Positions 30,007-39,599 of a DNA stretch of 64,000 bases are shown here, in pieces. How positions within the stretch are numbered: the stretch's first letter is position 1; each line of letters begins with the position of its first letter. The notes under the pieces were generated by a model, which was given only the letters and a program-made list of their open reading frames with translations, did not search any database and was not told the origin of the DNA. Source of the DNA: Gordoniibacillus kamchatkensis (GTDB lineage Bacteria; Bacillota; Bacilli; Paenibacillales; NBRC-103111); contig NZ_JXAK01000002.1 of the NCBI RefSeq assembly GCF_000829455.1, positions 124,001 through 188,000 on the forward strand, given 5' to 3'. The position numbers were made by a program, and so were the translations under genes.

Positions 30007-33000
30007 TTAATTGCCGAACTCCAGCACGCCGCCGCTATCGGCTGATAGGTGGAGCCTTGCGTTACGGTAATTTGTACGCCGTCCGCCGCGTTTTGAACGG
30101 CAACGTCGTATTTGGCGTTCGGCGTCAGGCCTGTGACGAGCTGTTTCGATACGCCGGACTGTACCGTGTACGTTACGCCGCTGAACGGCTTGGCGATGTC
30201 GACCGGGAACAGGACGGCTGTCTGATTGACCGCAGCTCCCGCGAAGGCCGTACCGCCGCTGCTCTGAATGCCGACGGCTTGCGACGGACTGGCGCCCGCA
30301 TCGAGGCCTTCCAGCACGGTCAGGAAGCGCACGTTCTTCGGATTAGTCGGGTCCTCGATCACCAGCTTGGCATGCATCGGCTCATCCGAGGCGATCGCAT
30401 TAATCGGCTCATAAGTGGACGAGGTGACCGTCAAGGCTCCGCCGGCCGGCTGCAGCGAAGTCACATTCAGCTTCTGCGTTCCGCTCAGCGAAAGCGCGCT
30501 CGCCGTATTGCCGGTGATCGTTGGCTGCGACGGCAGCCACAGGTTGAACCGTTTGAAGCGTCCGTCCGTACCGGAGGCGGCCCGGTCATAGATCACGATC
30601 ATATCGGGCTTGAGCCAAACGATCGAGCGGCTGGCGTGGAGAATGTCCTTCGCCCCGTAAGGGTTGTTGTACAAATTCGTCAGATCGGTCTGGGCATAAT
30701 CGTAGTCGTTCTGCATGCTTGTAGTCAAAGTTGGGTCGCCGTTGTTATAGCCCGCATAGACCCATTGCCCGCCGCGCTTGTTGATCTCCGCCGCCCACCA
30801 TTCGCTGCTCAGCGCGGAAGCGGGGAGATCGTCGTTTTTGAGCGAGAGCGTGTTATGGAATTCCGAAGCGAGCCCCTTGTTGTCGGATGCATACTGGGTC
30901 AGCTCCTTCGTGAGCCATTCGTTTTTGCGGTTGAAGCCGAACATGCCGCTATAGCCGTGCTGATGGCCTACGCTCTGGTGGCTGCTCAAAAATGTAAACA
31001 GAGAAGCGCCCGCAGACCACGACGTCCGGTCGGCCATTCGGCCCATTCCTTTGGCGAAGAAGCTTGTGCTCATGCCGGGACGCGGATCGGCCGGCGCCGG
31101 AGCGTTCGGATCGAACAGCATGAAGTAGAAAATCGCCAGCGAAGCATAGTTATTCGGCCAAATGTTCGCCGCGTGGGCATACAAATACGGAGCCCCGCCC
31201 GGAGCGAAGTCCCGAACCAGCCACTTATCCGTATTGAGGCGGGCCGTATTGCCTTTGAGGCCGTCGTAAATTCCCATCGGTGCAAAGCTTTGAGTGAGAG
31301 AAGCGTCCGGCAGCCAGAAGTGCTGATTGTCCCCGTAATTGTCGATCTGGAACACTTTGCCCATATAGGAGCTTGGCGGCACGATCACCGGATTGTTGGG
31401 CGTCGATTTGATCGTAGCGTCGATCAGACCGTCCCAGAACGGCATGTCGGTGATGTCGATGTACGGGCCGGAAACAGACGGATCGTTGTAGCCGGCCGTC
31501 TCGAGTGCAAGTATCGCTTGCCGGAAAAAGCCCATGTTCTCCAGCCCGTAGTACGATCCTTCGGGATGGGCTCCGCCCTCAGCCGCGCCTCCCGGCCCGT
31601 ACTGCGCGTACAATTGCTTCATCCAGCGGTTTTGGATATACGGCATGTAGCTTCTGAGCGAATTGCCCCAGGCCAGCGCGTCTTTCGTCGGATCTACCGG
31701 CGGATCGTCCGCGGGATCGAGGCTTAACACCATCATCACCAGGTTTCGGAACAGTCCGGTATAATAGTTGTTGGTCGCGTTGCGGGCTTTCGGGCCGGTG
31801 TCCGGCACCCCGTTCAACCCGTGGTCGATGGGCGACTGATACTGCGTGTTGATCGCATTCGCCCAGTACAAGAATACTTTCTGAATGTCGGCCTTGTCTT
31901 GGGCGGTCAGGTAAGAATAGATCCAGTCTACCGTCAGGGCGAAGCCTTCGCCGTGCCACCGCGCCCGATCCCGTACGGCAAAATTGTAAGAACCCCAATT
32001 CTGATCGTTCGGATCGTTCATGCCTGCCTGGACGGCGTGGATCGCATGCATAAGCAAGTTGCGGGCGTAGCCGGCGTAAGTGGCGCGGGCGTCGGGTCGG
32101 GATCGACCAAGGACATATAAGCGAAAAATTCGGCGTAAGCCTCGGTCACATAGCCGTTCACGAACGGGTTGCCCGGGTCCGGCCAAACCGGATTCGGCGC
32201 TCCGTTAGGGAAAAACTTCGTATTGTAGGTGCTGATCGCTTGCTGTAAAGCTGGCAAGGTTGCATTTTTATACATTAGATTGCTGGGGGTGGCCCAACCG
32301 CGCAAGCGCGCTAAATCGTTGGAAGTGACCCACAGGCGGGGGTGGGACGCCACCACGGATCCGGCTCCCTGGGTTCCGTAAGTGGAAGCCGTAACCGTGA
32401 TCGTGCTGGACCCGTTCTTGCCTCCGGCCGAGGCGGTGATGACGGCTGTACCCGGGGATACGCCCTTCACTACGCCTGAGGTGTTAACTGTTGCCACGGC
32501 CGGGTTATTGCTCGTCCACGACACCGTATAATTCGTTGCCGTCGAGGGCGTCACCGAGTAGGTAAGCGACACCACGGACCCGGCAAAAACGGTGCTCGCG
32601 CTCGGGGATACGCTCACCCAAGTAATGCCCGACGAAGTAGTCGTAGTGGTGCTGCCTCCGGACGAAGTCGAGCCTCCGGTTGAAGTAGAACCTCCGGATG
32701 AGGTCGTACCACCCGTCACCGTAATGATTCGGCTGCCCTTGGCGACACCGTCGACTGTACAGGTGATGACGGCCGTGCCTGGGGAAAGCGCCTTGGCTAA
32801 GCCTGTAGCAGCGTCTACGGATACTATCGCCGGATTGTCTGAAGACCAGACTGCCGTAGTGTAGGTTGCCGTAGAAGGGCTAAGCGAAATTTTCAGCTGG
32901 ACAGGGGTCCCGACGGTGAGCGTGACCGATTTGGGGATGATGGTCACCTCCGAAATGGTTGTAGACGTGCTGTCGGCGCTGACCGGGACAATGACAGTCG

Positions 33001-33055
33001 CTGCGGTCAAGCTGAAGACGAGCGCAAAGAGCAGGAAAAAGCGCGCAAACCTCAT
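30007..33055 (-). CDS. Secreted heparinase II/III-like polysaccharide lyase with two Ig-like domains (frameshifted)
   Basis: About 1,016 residues in all. Order: signal peptide (residues 1-27, FLLFALVFSLTAA core); bacterial Ig-like (BIG2) domain 1 (about 35-115, VTLTVGTPVQLKISLSPSTA ... GTAVITCTV); Gly/Ser/Thr linker; BIG2 domain 2 (about 145-225, GVSPGTAVITASAGG); then an alpha/alpha-toroid lyase region starting ASHPRLWVTSNDLARLRG and a C-terminal beta-sandwich. VGHQHGYSGMFGFNRKNEWLTKE resembles the catalytic His/Tyr region of heparinase-type lyases. The frame breaks at 32094-32096, where CCC should be CCCC on the coding strand. A second missing base near 30040 would restore the end ...DSGGVLEFGN with stop at 30007; without it the frame ends at 29997. 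The substrate is unknown. Confidence 0.82.
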
Positions 33056-33242
33056 AACTACCTTCCTCTCACCTTAATTAACGACCTGATTTATTTTACG
33101 GCTCCATTCGGCTGCCCCGATATCCTCGAATAATTGAGTATTTTCGCGCGGATTCGAATATGGTAAAATGCACGCTTTATTTCTTCCTATTTCTGGTCGA
33201 TAATGATTCCAGAATTGATAAAATGCGGTGAGAGGTTGTCGT

Positions 33243-33923
33243 ATGACGATACGGGTCGGATTATGCGAAGATGATCTGTTGTTTCGGGAGCTGCTGGGGG
33301 AAACAATCGATAGCGAGCCGGACATGAAGGTCACGGGCACGGCGTCAAGCCGGGAGGAGCTGGCGAGCCTCTTGCGCCGCCAAACGTTCGACGTGCTGCT
33401 GCTCGATTTGAATTTGTCGGGCGGGGGGAGCGCGGAAGGGCTGGAAGCGGCTATCGATTTGCGCAATGAACCGACACATATGAAAATCATCGTGCTCACG
33501 TCGTTGGATGACGAGCAGCTCGTGCTGCATGCTTTCACCATCGGCAAAGCGGTCAATTACATTATGAAAGAGTATTACCGGGATATTCCCGAAGCGATAC
33601 GGCAAGCATTCCGCAATGAAACTTCCATTCACCATTCCGCCGCCCCGAAAGTGCTCGCCGCGCTTACGGAGTGGAACAACGGGGATATCCGCAGCAAAAT
33701 CACGAGCCAGCAGCTGCGCATTCTGACCTTGTTAAGCCAAGGCCTGGACCGCAAGCAAATTGCCGCGCAGCTGTTCTACACGGAGCAGTCGGTGAACAAC
33801 GAAATTTTCAAGCTGACGAAGCTGCTCAAGGGGAAGTTTCCGTATCTCGAATGGCTGCGGCTGAAGCGGCACAACACGGCGGAAGTCGTCGAGCTGGCGC
33901 GGAAATTAAATATTATCCAATGA
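33243..33923 (+). CDS. NarL/FixJ-type response regulator
   Basis: 226 residues. Receiver domain about 1-120 with acidic pair ED-D at 9-11, phosphoacceptor Asp55 (VLLLDLNLSG) and the conserved Thr/Lys sites (IIVLTS; YIMKEYY). The C-terminal LuxR-type HTH region is TSQQLRILTLLSQGLDRKQIAAQLFYTEQSVNNEIFKL, somewhat degenerate. Start ATG 33243 with GGTGAGAGG upstream. It lies 43 bases before a membrane histidine kinase that should be its partner. Targets are unknown; the neighbouring lyase and MFS genes are candidates only by position. Confidence 0.9.
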   Translation: MTIRVGLCEDDLLFRELLGETIDSEPDMKVTGTASSREELASLLRRQTFDVLLLDLNLSGGGSAEGLEAAIDLRNEPTHMKIIVLTSLDDEQLVLHAFTIGKAVNYIMKEYYRDIPEAIRQAFRNETSIHHSAAPKVLAALTEWNNGDIRSKITSQQLRILTLLSQGLDRKQIAAQLFYTEQSVNNEIFKLTKLLKGKFPYLEWLRLKRHNTAEVVELARKLNIIQ

Positions 33924-33966
33924 CTGCCGCACGCTCCATACTCTTTTTGAAGGGGCACTTATTCCT

Positions 33967-35330
33967 ATGGTCTGGATCCAACTCCTTTGCTTCTCCGTGA
34001 CTGCCGCTCTGATCTATTTGAGAATGCCGAGAGGCAGCCCGATGCGGTGGACTGTGTTGCTGGTGCTCACTGTTTGTGGGGGAGACATTGAGGCCATCAT
34101 CAAGTCGAATGTGTTATCGGACCCGGAGGTCGTTTTGGGCCCGCAGGTGCGCCTGTTTCTCGACGTACTCGCACAGTTTCTCGCAGAAAACTTGCAAATC
34201 GCGCCGCCGTATCTTTTGATCATGTTCGCGCTTGATTACTACGGCTGGCTGCACCCGCGCCGCAAGCTGCAAACGGCGGTGCTGCTCGCTCTTCCTGCGG
34301 CCGCAACGTTTTTGCTTACTCCGCTTGGCAGCCATTATCGTCTTAATTTTTTGTGGATCGCCTTGTGGGCCATACCGTATTTTTTGTTCACTTGCGTCCT
34401 GCTTTTGCTGGCGGCCACCCACGAGCGGGATCCGCTGCAGCGCAAAGACCGGTGGATTACGTTCTTTATTTTCGCGCCGCCTCTCGTTGCTGGCGCGATA
34501 TTCGGTTACGGTGCCAAAGCGTTGCTGCCCAATCCGGAACGTTTCGAGCCGATCATGTTTCTGGTTTCGATCGTCGCGATTCTCACATTTATCGGCAATG
34601 CGCTGCGCATCGGGGCGCTCGGCATGAAAATCGTCATCGAGACGAGGAGGCTCGACCGCACCATTCGCATCATGCGTCGGGAACGGCGATGCTGAGCCAC
34701 TATATCAAAAACCGCGCCGTCAATATCGATATGTTGGCGGGCAAAGCGCGCACCGCAATATCCGCAGCCGGCGATGCCGAAGCGGAGCTGGAGCTGATCC
34801 AGTCCGAATCGCAGCAGCTGCTGCAAATGGTGCGCCGCGTGCAATCGCACGTAGAAGATTTCCACCTGATCGAAAGCGCGGTTTCGCTGCGCCGCATCCT
34901 TGACGAAGCGCTGCGCTCGCAAGAAAGCCTGCTGCGAAAAAAACAGGTCGAGATCAAGGAAGATTACGGCACCGATGTGCAGCTGATCTGCGATCCGGTC
35001 CATCTGCGAGAAGTGTTTGTCAACCTGATCCGCAACGCCGTCGAAGCGATGAACGGGGAAGCGCGGCCCAAAATCCTTCGCATCGGAATGTATCGGTTTC
35101 GTGGAGGCGTACGCATCGAATTCGCAGATACCGGCAAAGGGCTTAGCAAGGACGATCTGGAGAAAGTTTTTTCGCCGTTCTACACGACAAAGCAAACGGA
35201 GGGCAACTTCGGACTGGGGCTCACCTACTGCTTTTTAACAGTGCAGAAGCATGACGGAACCATTGAAGCTTTTAACTCCGAAGAAGGAGACGTATTTTCG
35301 ATCAAATTTCCGAAGAAGCGAATTTCCTGA
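33967..35330 (+). CDS. Membrane sensor histidine kinase (frameshifted)
   Basis: Partner of the preceding regulator. The first part (33967-34695) has six to seven hydrophobic segments and ends GMKIVIETRRLDRTIRIM. The kinase part follows in another frame: SGTAMLSHYIKNRAVNIDML (phospho-acceptor His), N-box NLIRNAVEAMNG, then DTGKGLSKDDLEKVFSPFYTTK and GLGLTYCFLTVQKHDG. One missing base near 34674-34678 joins IRIMR and SGTAM into a normal kinase of about 454 residues. The sensing region is entirely membrane-embedded with only short loops. The ligand is unknown. Confidence 0.88.
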
Positions 35331-35347
35331 ATGCGGGACGAGGCGCC

Positions 35348-36226
35348 TTACAGCCCATACTTGCCCGCACAGGCGACATACGTCTCGATATCGTCCAAAT
35401 TGTAACGGTGTGCCCGGTACGATCTGGGGTGGATGACGATCGTGAGCCGCTCCGTAAATTTGCGGTGCCGGATGCTCGCGATGAACGTCTTGGCGATATG
35501 GCCGATCAGCTCGAAGCGGTTTTGCGCCAAGCGCTGCCGGCCGCTGCCCATAACAGGGATGACCAGCGGCTTCGTGTTGCCTTTCTGGGCGATCTGCGCC
35601 CACAGCTTCTCCAGCGCGGTCTGCAAATGGACGAAGTCCGGCGTTCCTCGGCCGTGCTCGTTCAACTCCGTAGTCGCCACTATATACGCCATCCGTGCGC
35701 TTTCGCCCGGCAGCGGGAGCTGGGCCACCGTGCCGATCGCGTATTTTTTTGCAGGCTTTCCGCCGACGGTTGTTTCCTCGTAAGGTTCATCCCGCAGCGC
35801 ATCGGCGAGCGCACGGTCAAAGCGGCCGGGGCCCGGGAAAAAGCGGTTGCGAAGCTGGACGATAACCGAATCCCCGTCGATATGCTCGTGAGCGAAACAG
35901 CAGTTCGCCGGAACGATGAACGAGCTGTCTTTGGCATCGAACATATCGTTCACGTCGATTCGCAGCACGATATCTTTGTCACCGATACGGACGCTTCGCG
36001 TCAAACGGGGGCGAGCCATCCACACGGCGGCAAGGACGCCTATCGCCAGCACGAGCCATACGTTCGGCTTGAAGGGCTGGTTGTTTCTCGTGAAAAAGTA
36101 GCCGGCGAACCCCGTAAACGTCCACAGTATGGAAAAGGCCGTCAGCCAGTATCGCAAAAAGCGCCGCACCGTGCAAGAATAGCGCCACGAATGGGCGGCG
36201 AAAAAAGCTTTCATTCGCTCGTTCAC
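35348..36226 (-). CDS. Two-TM macro-domain protein, ThsA-like (third gene of candidate defence operon)
   Basis: 292 residues. Two N-terminal membrane helices (about 22-42, YWLTAFSILWTFTGFAGYFF; about 50-68, VWLVLAIGVLAAVWMA) are followed by a cytosolic domain of about 200 residues (GDKDIVLRIDVNDMFDA ... FIVPANCCFAHEHID ... YIVATTELNEHG ... LVIPVMGSGRQRLAQN ... LTIVIHP). By eye this matches the macro domain of type II Thoeris ThsA effectors, which have the same two-TM plus macro layout and sense an ADP-ribose-type signal. No TIR gene is nearby. Start GTG 36226 has AAGGAGGG upstream; ATG 36214 is possible. The gap to the ATPase gene is 19 bases. Assignment is from motif memory, not a search. 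Confidence 0.75.
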   Translation of the reverse strand: MNERMKAFFAAHSWRYSCTVRRFLRYWLTAFSILWTFTGFAGYFFTRNNQPFKPNVWLVLAIGVLAAVWMARPRLTRSVRIGDKDIVLRIDVNDMFDAKDSSFIVPANCCFAHEHIDGDSVIVQLRNRFFPGPGRFDRALADALRDEPYEETTVGGKPAKKYAIGTVAQLPLPGESARMAYIVATTELNEHGRGTPDFVHLQTALEKLWAQIAQKGNTKPLVIPVMGSGRQRLAQNRFELIGHIAKTFIASIRHRKFTERLTIVIHPRSYRAHRYNLDDIETYVACAGKYGL

Positions 36227-36245
36227 GTCGGCTCTCCCTCCTTGG

Positions 36246-39200
36246 TCACGCTGTGGACAGCGGAACCGGTTTTTCCTGATGCGGCGCAAATTGCTGCACG
36301 GAGACGCGAATCGGCCCGTCCGCGTCGCGCCGCAAGTTGAACGCGCGGAAGCTTTGCCCCAGAAAGCTGAATTTGCGCCGGAACAGCGTCGCAATTTGCG
36401 GGTTGGCCGTCGTGAAAAACAGCTGCGTGCCCCGCGTGACCGTCAGCTGCCGCAAGAAGTCGAGCAAGCCGAGCACGTTCAGCTCATCCATATTGGCCAC
36501 AGGCTCATCAAGCAGCAAAAGTTGCGGCGCCGACTCCATAACCAGGTGCATGATGAAAAATATCGCCAAAATCACCGACGTCCGCTGTCCCGTGCTCATC
36601 CGGTGAATGGCGCACGGCTCGCGGCCGGCTTTGCGGACGGCGACGATTTTGCCCTCTGCCGACCATTCCAGGCGCTCGAATTCGTTCGGCGCATGCAGCT
36701 GAGCGAACAGGCTGCTGATCGCGGCAAAATTGCTGCGGACGAAGTCGTCGCCGTATTCGGCCAAGCTTCGGAGCCCGGACAAGACGTCGACAGCGCGGCT
36801 GCAGCGGGCGAGCATGCCGGCCAGCTGATCCAGTCTGGCCGCGAGCCTTTCCGCTTCCCTTGCTTGCTGCTCCGTAAGCAGCCGCGGCTTTAGCGCCTCG
36901 CCTAGCTGCTCGGCAGCGAGCATCAGCTTCTGTAAATACTGCCGCCACTCGCTCCAGGCTTGCTGCTCCTGCAGCCTGACGTTATGCTCCGACAGCCGCT
37001 GCCAAGCTTGGCGAAGCTCGTGTAATCGGCCAGCCTGAAGGACCAGCTGCTGCTCTTTGGCGGTAAGCCCGGCAATCTGCTGTACGATATCCGAACGAGC
37101 CTGATTCGCTTGGCTGAGCTTTTCCTGCGAGACAGCGAGGCGGAACCGTGCCGTCTCTACCGTATCGCTTAACCCGGCCAAGCGTTCTCTCAACCGTTCC
37201 ATCAGATTGGCGTGCGAAATCGCCGTCCCTGGCCGCTCCATGCAGGCGGCGACGACCGGCTCCCGCAGCAGCGAATCGAGCTGCCGCATCGCTTCCGGCG
37301 TAAACCCTCGCCGATCCCAGGCTGCGGCTTCCTGCTGCAGCTCGTGCAGCTGAAGCTTCAGGCTATCCAGCTGCCGCCGCACTTCCGCTAACACGGCCTG
37401 GACGGCATCCGGACCGGAGTTATCGCCAAGCGAGCTCGCTTCCGCGACATCTTCGCGGCCCCGCAAATACGTCCGCGCTTCCGCCAGCCCTTCCGCCGTT
37501 CGCAGCTGCTCGCGAAGCTGCGCTAACTCGCCGTCCAGCGACTGCAGCTCTGTGCCCAGACTGTCGGCTTCCGCCATTAACTCGCCCAGCGCGTTTTCGT
37601 CCGCTTCCAGGCTGGAGTCGATGGCTTTGGCCAAATATTGCGCCGTCTCATGATCGTGTCCGCAGAGCGGGCAGCGGGAATCGTGAGGATGGAGGTGAGT
37701 GTACCGGCGGCCGTAAGATTTTAGCTCCGCCACGATGCGCTGCAGCTTGCCCGCCCGTTCCCGCTGCTCGCCTATTCGTTGCGCCGTCTGCTCGGACAAA
37801 CGCCCGGCTTCGAGCCGCTGCGCTGCAAGAGCCTGGATGCGCTCTTGCAGCTCCGACGTACCGATATCCGGTAACGGGGCGTCCGCCAAATGGCCGTACA
37901 AGTTGACAATGTCGGTCAGCGAGCGGATTGCCGCCTCTGCCTGAACGAGCTGGCGGGCAACCTGCGTTCGCCGCTGCCGGGAATCCCGCTGGTCGAATAG
38001 AGCTCCAGCGTTGTCCAGCTGCTTGACGATGCGCTCGAGGCGGTCCAGTTCGCTCCTGCGCCTGTCAAATTCGGCTTGGTCTTGGCTCAACGCCTCTTCC
38101 AACCCGGACGCAGGGGGGAGAGCCTCCAGCCGCTCCTGCAGCTGCCCAATCTGCTTCCGCATCTCGGTTATGGCGTTCCGGTTGGCCGCTTCTTGCTCTT
38201 TCAGCTGCGCCCCGTTTTGCGGGTCCTGCGGCTGGAGCAGGGCGAACGGCTTGCTTATGACATCCCACTCGTGGAGCAGGGGCTTGACTTGATGCAGCCA
38301 CTGTTCGATTTGTTCCAGTCCGTCGGATTCGTCCGGAGTCGGATAGGCGATGCGGCACCGGCTCATCCATCTGGCGATTTGGCGCAAATCCGCCCTCGCT
38401 CTGTCGAGCATGAGCCCGGTCTGCTGCGAGCCTTCCCGTTCCGCTTCATACAAAGCTTCCAAGCATTCGTCCCGCTCGTCGGAGAGGCGTTTGCGCCATT
38501 TGGAAAACTCCTCCAAATGCTGCGTCCAGCACTGCTCGAAACGCTCCAGCTGCTCGCCGTAAATGACGCGGGCGAAGGCGGCGCGGTAATCGATTTCGTC
38601 CCCGCCGCCAAAACAAAATTGGTATACGGCTTCGGAAGAAAAATAGTTGTATTGGTGGAAGGCGCGGTTTAATTGGCTTTGCCCTCTTGGCGCGACTTTA
38701 TGCTTGTAGTAAACGGTCTCCCGCTGCTTTTTCTCGGGCTCCTCCGGAATGCCGTCGAAACTTTCCCCGTCTCCTGCAAATACGATGCGTCCGTTCCATT
38801 CCTCGGACAACGTCCGGTCGACGAGCAAGTTGCGCTGGATCGCCCCGGTAAACGCCAGCTCGATGCATTCCAGCACCGACGTCTTCCCCATGCCGTTCGG
38901 TCCCGCGAGCAAATTGACTTGGGCAAACTCCAAAGCGGGGGCGCCCGCCAAAAAATGGCGGCGAAACCGGTCGCCGAAATGGAGAGCGGCGATCGGCCCG
39001 ATCGGCCGGGCGGGAAGACGCTCCCCCGTTCCCGCTGCCGGTGCGGGGAGCTCCGGTTCCGGAGCGGCACCGTTTTCCACAAAGGACTGAAGCGGCTGCT
39101 TGCTGAAATTGTTCAAGCAGAACAAAAGCCCTTCCGGCGCCAGCGTTTGCCGCCAGTCGTGCAGCGGGTCGGCCGCTGCGGAGCCGCCGAGGCGGCCGGG

Positions 39201-39599
39201 AATTTTGGCAAGAGGAAGCTTTTCCGGCAGCTCGTCCGCGCAGATGACCGTTTTTTTGCCGTACCGTTTGCCCCGTTCCACGCGGGACAACCGTTCGCCC
39301 GGGATGCGCGCATAGTCGGGCGCCTCCAGAACAAAGGCGACGTACAAGTTCCAGCCCCAGTCGCCTTTGAGCTTGAAATAAAACGGGGCCACAACCTCGT
39401 CTTCAAACCGGCGAAAGCTGTCGCCGCTGGCCGAAATGTCCATGAACAGGTCAAGCCCGATCGGAACGACCAAATATTTGCCGAGCGTCATATCGCCTCG
39501 CTTATGCAGCGATTCGTAAATTTCCAGCCGGTCATCGAACAGATGCGTGCGGATATAAGTGAGCCCGCAGCGGCGAATCGCTTCAATCCAGTTCGGCAT
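36246..39599 (-). CDS. Rad50/SMC-like ATPase with zinc hook (second gene of candidate defence operon)
   Basis: 1,117 residues. An N-terminal domain of about 200 residues (LGKYLVVPIGLDLFMDIS, GWNLYVAFVLEAPDYARIPG) that I do not recognise precedes the ABC head: Walker A GPNGMGKT at 233-240, long coiled-coil arms, CPLC at 643-646 as a Rad50-type zinc hook, signature MSTGQR at about 1001, and Walker B LLLLDEP with D1031-E1032. Such proteins act as DNA-sensing or DNA-processing motors. Start ATG 39599 follows GGAGG and lies 17 bases inside the preceding gene, implying translational coupling. Length is much more than Lamassu LmuB-type proteins. No relation to housekeeping SbcC, whose sbcD partner is absent. 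Confidence 0.85.
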   Translation of the reverse strand: MPNWIEAIRRCGLTYIRTHLFDDRLEIYESLHKRGDMTLGKYLVVPIGLDLFMDISASGDSFRRFEDEVVAPFYFKLKGDWGWNLYVAFVLEAPDYARIPGERLSRVERGKRYGKKTVICADELPEKLPLAKIPGRLGGSAAADPLHDWRQTLAPEGLLFCLNNFSKQPLQSFVENGAAPEPELPAPAAGTGERLPARPIGPIAALHFGDRFRRHFLAGAPALEFAQVNLLAGPNGMGKTSVLECIELAFTGAIQRNLLVDRTLSEEWNGRIVFAGDGESFDGIPEEPEKKQRETVYYKHKVAPRGQSQLNRAFHQYNYFSSEAVYQFCFGGGDEIDYRAAFARVIYGEQLERFEQCWTQHLEEFSKWRKRLSDERDECLEALYEAEREGSQQTGLMLDRARADLRQIARWMSRCRIAYPTPDESDGLEQIEQWLHQVKPLLHEWDVISKPFALLQPQDPQNGAQLKEQEAANRNAITEMRKQIGQLQERLEALPPASGLEEALSQDQAEFDRRRSELDRLERIVKQLDNAGALFDQRDSRQRRTQVARQLVQAEAAIRSLTDIVNLYGHLADAPLPDIGTSELQERIQALAAQRLEAGRLSEQTAQRIGEQRERAGKLQRIVAELKSYGRRYTHLHPHDSRCPLCGHDHETAQYLAKAIDSSLEADENALGELMAEADSLGTELQSLDGELAQLREQLRTAEGLAEARTYLRGREDVAEASSLGDNSGPDAVQAVLAEVRRQLDSLKLQLHELQQEAAAWDRRGFTPEAMRQLDSLLREPVVAACMERPGTAISHANLMERLRERLAGLSDTVETARFRLAVSQEKLSQANQARSDIVQQIAGLTAKEQQLVLQAGRLHELRQAWQRLSEHNVRLQEQQAWSEWRQYLQKLMLAAEQLGEALKPRLLTEQQAREAERLAARLDQLAGMLARCSRAVDVLSGLRSLAEYGDDFVRSNFAAISSLFAQLHAPNEFERLEWSAEGKIVAVRKAGREPCAIHRMSTGQRTSVILAIFFIMHLVMESAPQLLLLDEPVANMDELNVLGLLDFLRQLTVTRGTQLFFTTANPQIATLFRRKFSFLGQSFRAFNLRRDADGPIRVSVQQFAPHQEKPVPLSTA

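Noticed and set aside
36246-39599. Housekeeping SbcC exonuclease subunit
   Set aside because: No sbcD gene is adjacent, the N-terminal 200 residues precede Walker A, and it is coupled to a nitrilase-fold gene.
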